Both the position numbers and the translations under genes were made by a program. The notes below the pieces were generated by a model. That model did not search any database, was not told the origin of the DNA, and was given only the letters and a program-made list of their open reading frames with translations. This document shows, piece after piece, positions 61,327 to 64,000 of a stretch of DNA of 64,000 bases; within the stretch, counting starts at the first letter, position 1; each line of letters opens with the position of its first letter. This stretch comes from Pseudomonas sp. sp1636 (lineage in GTDB: Bacteria > Pseudomonadota > Gammaproteobacteria > Pseudomonadales > Pseudomonadaceae). The stretch spans positions 280,312 through 344,311 of the forward strand of contig NZ_JARRAB010000003.1 in NCBI RefSeq assembly GCF_030376615.1, given 5' to 3'.

Positions 61327-62043
61327 CTACTCGCGGTGGGCTTCGCCGAGAAAGGTCAGCGAACTGAACAGGCCGCGGGTTTCGATATCCGCATCGTTGG
61401 CCACCGGCAAGTTGGCTTCTGCTGCGATGATATTCAGCCCTTCGTTACGCACCATGACTTGGGCACGGCCTGCCGAGTCGGTCACCGCACTGATCTGGTG
61501 CGGGGCGCCGCGGTAGTCGCCGATCAGTTCGATGCCCGCGGCGGGCTTGCCGTCGACCAGCACGCGCACCGGCAGCCGCTTGCCCACGCCGACTTCGAGC
61601 GGGTCGGCTTCCGGCAGGATGACCATCTTCAGCTGATCGAGCGCCGGCAGGCTGACGCCTTGGTGGTAGATCGCCAGGCTGTATTTGAAGGTGTGCAAGG
61701 ACTTGGTCGAAGTGGGCACCTTGCTGCGGCCCTGGTTGATCCACTGCTGATCCGGGGTCAGCGACCAGGGCCCGTTATCCAACGCCACGGCGACCACGGC
61801 CGGCGGCTTCAGCGGCTCCAGGCGGGCATGGTCGTCCAGACGCTTGAGCGTGACCGGGATCATCTTGCCGCGGCCGTCGTAAGCCCAGGCGCCGCTGATC
61901 TTCTCGGCTTTGAAGGCGTTGTCCTCGGCGCCGTGGCCGTAGATGGCTTCGATATTGCCGCGACGTTGTTCTGTCCACAGGCCGTGGGCGTCGACTTGGC
62001 CGGCAAACAGGGCGGCGGCGAGGAGGGGCAGCGTTTTTTTCAT
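61327..62043 (-). CDS. Periplasmic DUF4198-domain protein
   Basis: A 238-residue exported protein of the DUF4198 family, often found beside metal transporters or TonB receptors. The signal peptide [19 protein letters not shown] is predicted to be cleaved before HGLW, leaving His as the first residue. The C-terminal part is an Ig-like/CNA-B-like domain (GKRLPVRVLVDGKPAAGIELIG). The N-terminal His recalls copper-binding His-brace proteins, but that is speculation. It lies 15 bp after the TonB receptor stop, so cotranscription is very likely. Confidence 0.85.
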   Translation of the reverse strand: MKKTLPLLAAALFAGQVDAHGLWTEQRRGNIEAIYGHGAEDNAFKAEKISGAWAYDGRGKMIPVTLKRLDDHARLEPLKPPAVVAVALDNGPWSLTPDQQWINQGRSKVPTSTKSLHTFKYSLAIYHQGVSLPALDQLKMVILPEADPLEVGVGKRLPVRVLVDGKPAAGIELIGDYRGAPHQISAVTDSAGRAQVMVRNEGLNIIAAEANLPVANDADIETRGLFSSLTFLGEAHRE

Positions 62044-62058
62044 GGGGGTTTCCTTGGT

Positions 62059-64000
62059 TCAGAGGTCGACGGTCAGGTTGAAACTCAGGTTGCGCGGCTC
62101 TCCGGGCATGACCCAGAGATTGCTGTAAGAGCGTTCGTAGTACTTCTCGTCGAACAGGTTGTTGAGATGGGCGCCGAGTTTTATGCGCTCGCTGACCCGG
62201 TAATGGGCGAGCAGGTCGAGGGTGTTGTAGGCCGGCAGCTCGAAGTCGCTGCCGGCCTGGCCCGAACGGTCGCCGACATAGGTGAGGGCCGCGCCCGCAT
62301 CCGCGCCGCGTAGCCAGCCGTCCTGGAACTCATAGACGCCCAGCAGGCTGCCGCTTTGTCGGGCCACGCCGAGCAGGCGACTGCCGGTCGGCAGCGACTT
62401 GTCGCCCTTGGTGACCTCCGCATCGATAAAGGCGAAGGCGCCGATCACCCGCAGTGCATCGGTCAGCTGGCCGCTGAGCTGCAGATCGAAGCCCTGGCTG
62501 CGTGCCTCGCCGGCGGCGGTTTGAAAGCTTGGGTCGAGCGGGTCGGCGCTCAGCACGTTTTCCTTGGCCAGGTGAAAGGCCGCCAGGGTGGCGCTGAGGC
62601 GGTGATCCAACAGATTCAGTTTCACGCCGGTCTCGTAACCGATGCCTTGTTCCGGGTCGAACGCTTGGCTGCTGCGGTTCAGGCCGTTGTTCGGTTTGAA
62701 TGAGGTCGAGGCATTGGCGAACAGGCCGACGGTCGGGGTCAACTGATAGAGCAGGCCGGCGCGCTGGGTCAGGGCGTTGTGCTGCTGACTGCTGCGCCCG
62801 CCAGCGGCCTTGTTGTCGATGTGCTGGTCGAAGCGCTCGAAGCGCATGCCGAGCACACCGCGCAGGCGTTCGCTGAAGACGATCTGATCCTGCAGGTTGA
62901 GCGCCTGGCTCTCCACCTGCTCGTGGGCGTCGCTGCCGGAACGGACGCCATTGGGGCGTGGCCGGCCATAGATAGGGTCGTAGATGTCGATATTGCTACG
63001 CGGCTTGATCTCGGTAACCCGCTCGTTCTTGCGGTAGTTCTCGTACTCGCTGCCGATCAGCAGTTGGTGTTGCAGGCCGCCGAGTTGCAGATCACCGCGC
63101 AGTTCGACCTGGCTGATGCTGTCGTGCCAGGTGGTTTCGCGCTCGCGAAAGCGCCGCGTCAGGGTGCGCCCGTCGCCCGCCAGGGTCTGGTTTTCCGAGG
63201 CATTGCCGGCCAGCTCGCCTTCCTTGAAATGGCTGGCCAGGCGCAGTTGCCACTGGTCGTTGAGATAGTGCTCGAGGCTGGCCTGGATCAGGTTGTTGTC
63301 GTTGTCGATATCGCCGTCGCTCGGTTCGCCGAGGAAGGTCGAGCGCGACACGCTGCCCAGCCGGTTGTTCGGCGCGACTACTCCGCGGTCGAACACCGAG
63401 CGGTGGCGCACCACTTCGGCCTCCAGCAGCAGACGGGTATCGGGGCTGAGCTGCCAGCTGAGCGAGGGCGCGGCGAACAGGCGCTCGCTGCCGACGTGAT
63501 CGCGGAAGCTGTGGTTGTCCTCGACGGCCAGGTTGAGGCGTGCCAGCAGATCGCCTTGTTCGTCCAGCGGGCTGTTGAGATCCAGGCTGGTGCGGTAGCG
63601 GTCCCAGCTGCCGGCGCTGGCTTGCAGACGGGTGAAGGTATCGGTCTGGGGCTTCTTGGTGACGATATTCACGGTGCCACCGGGGTCGCCGCGACCGTAG
63701 AGGCTGGCGGCTGGGCCCTTGAGCACCTCGATACGCTCGATATTGGCCGCGTCCGGTGTGCTCGGGTAGCCGCGGTTGGCGCTGAAACCGTCCTTGTAGA
63801 ACTCGGACGTGGTGAAGCCGCGCACGCTGTATTCGTAGAGGGTCAGGCCGCCGAAATTGTTTTGCCTGGATACGCCACCGGCAAAGTCCAGGGCGCGCTC
63901 GACGTTGTGGCTGCCGAGGTCGTCCAGTACGGCGCTGGGAATCACGCTGATGGCCTGGGGGATGTCGCTGAGCGGCGTATCGGTCTTGGTTGCGCTGGCC
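62059..64000 (-). CDS. TonB-dependent siderophore-type receptor (5' end outside window)
   Basis: An outer-membrane beta-barrel receptor for an iron chelate or other metal complex. The frame is open to the window edge. The visible part has the plug (TDTPLSDIPQAISVIP; VLKGPAASLYGRGDPGGTVNIVTKKP) and the whole 22-strand-type barrel, ending in the typical C-terminus with terminal hydrophobic residue (NLSFNLTVDL). No signaling domain or signal peptide can be seen because the start lies outside. The ligand is unknown; a ferrichrome/hydroxamate-type receptor is one option. The DUF4198 gene follows. Confidence 0.92.
   Translation of the reverse strand, partial: ASATKTDTPLSDIPQAISVIPSAVLDDLGSHNVERALDFAGGVSRQNNFGGLTLYEYSVRGFTTSEFYKDGFSANRGYPSTPDAANIERIEVLKGPAASLYGRGDPGGTVNIVTKKPQTDTFTRLQASAGSWDRYRTSLDLNSPLDEQGDLLARLNLAVEDNHSFRDHVGSERLFAAPSLSWQLSPDTRLLLEAEVVRHRSVFDRGVVAPNNRLGSVSRSTFLGEPSDGDIDNDNNLIQASLEHYLNDQWQLRLASHFKEGELAGNASENQTLAGDGRTLTRRFRERETTWHDSISQVELRGDLQLGGLQHQLLIGSEYENYRKNERVTEIKPRSNIDIYDPIYGRPRPNGVRSGSDAHEQVESQALNLQDQIVFSERLRGVLGMRFERFDQHIDNKAAGGRSSQQHNALTQRAGLLYQLTPTVGLFANASTSFKPNNGLNRSSQAFDPEQGIGYETGVKLNLLDHRLSATLAAFHLAKENVLSADPLDPSFQTAAGEARSQGFDLQLSGQLTDALRVIGAFAFIDAEVTKGDKSLPTGSRLLGVARQSGSLLGVYEFQDGWLRGADAGAALTYVGDRSGQAGSDFELPAYNTLDLLAHYRVSERIKLGAHLNNLFDEKYYERSYSNLWVMPGEPRNLSFNLTVDL

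Noticed and set aside
61327..64000. A new metal-uptake island at the right edge
   Set aside because: Only two genes are visible and the receptor is truncated by the window, so an island cannot be claimed.

Overview
The window is chromosomal DNA of a Pseudomonas-type gammaproteobacterium. The gene order is the core order I know from Pseudomonas (folP-glmM-tpiA-secG-tRNA-rimP-nusA-infB-rbfA-truB-rpsO-pnp; gatCAB next to mreBCD-maf-rng-yhdP-nitrilase-tldD; ptsO-rapZ-ptsN-hpf-rpoN-lptBAC-kdsCD facing mlaFEDCB-ibaG-murA-hisGDC). The species cannot be fixed from sequence alone. No prophage, CRISPR array, transposase or defence island is visible. Almost every base is housekeeping coding sequence with strong G/C third-position bias.

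Layout: (1) 1-12.2 kb, plus strand: cell-wall precursor, glycolysis, secretion, then the transcription/translation operon (rimP-nusA-infB-rbfA-truB-rpsO-pnp), with a tRNA-Leu(GAG) and a degenerate initiator tRNA ahead of rimP. (2) 12.3-17.3 kb: a PiuB-like PepSY/flavoreductase fusion and the 5-oxoprolinase genes pxpABC. (3) 17.3-23.2 kb, minus: a complete dipeptide-type ABC transporter (binding protein, two permeases, two ATPases) with palindromes in its gaps. (4) 23.4-28.9 kb: a SIMPL-domain protein, the redox two-component system RegBA/RoxSR, an AEC carrier, a Ca2+/Na+ antiporter and an RlpA-like lipoprotein. (5) 28.9-32.3 kb, minus: gatCAB. (6) 32.7-45.9 kb, mostly plus: mreBCD, maf, rng, yhdP, a nitrilase, tldD and pmbA, with darP on the minus strand. 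(7) 46-53.1 kb, minus: the kdsD-to-ptsO envelope/nitrogen-PTS cluster containing rpoN. (8) 53.3-61.3 kb, plus: the Mla lipid-transport operon, ibaG, murA and hisGDC. (9) 61.3-64 kb, minus: a DUF4198 protein and a TonB-dependent receptor that runs off the window.

Functional themes: lipopolysaccharide and outer-membrane homeostasis dominate the second half (kdsC/D, lptA/B/C, mlaF-B, yhdP, murA, mreBCD). Regulatory functions are rpoN with the PTS-Ntr genes and the RoxSR redox pair. Metal uptake is suggested at both ends (PiuB-like reductase; TonB receptor plus DUF4198).

I see no new multi-gene system. The unusual signals are small and non-coding or at gene junctions: an initiator tRNA copy that has lost its CAU anticodon and a normal T-loop but keeps a strong promoter; a probable AUA start codon for mreC; an array of 20-bp repeats before tldD that forms coupled mini-ORFs; a duplicated gatA/gatB junction with a relic ORF; a 37-bp tandem repeat before mreB; a MITE-like palindrome between dppC and dppB; and a terminator-like hairpin directly before the RegB start.
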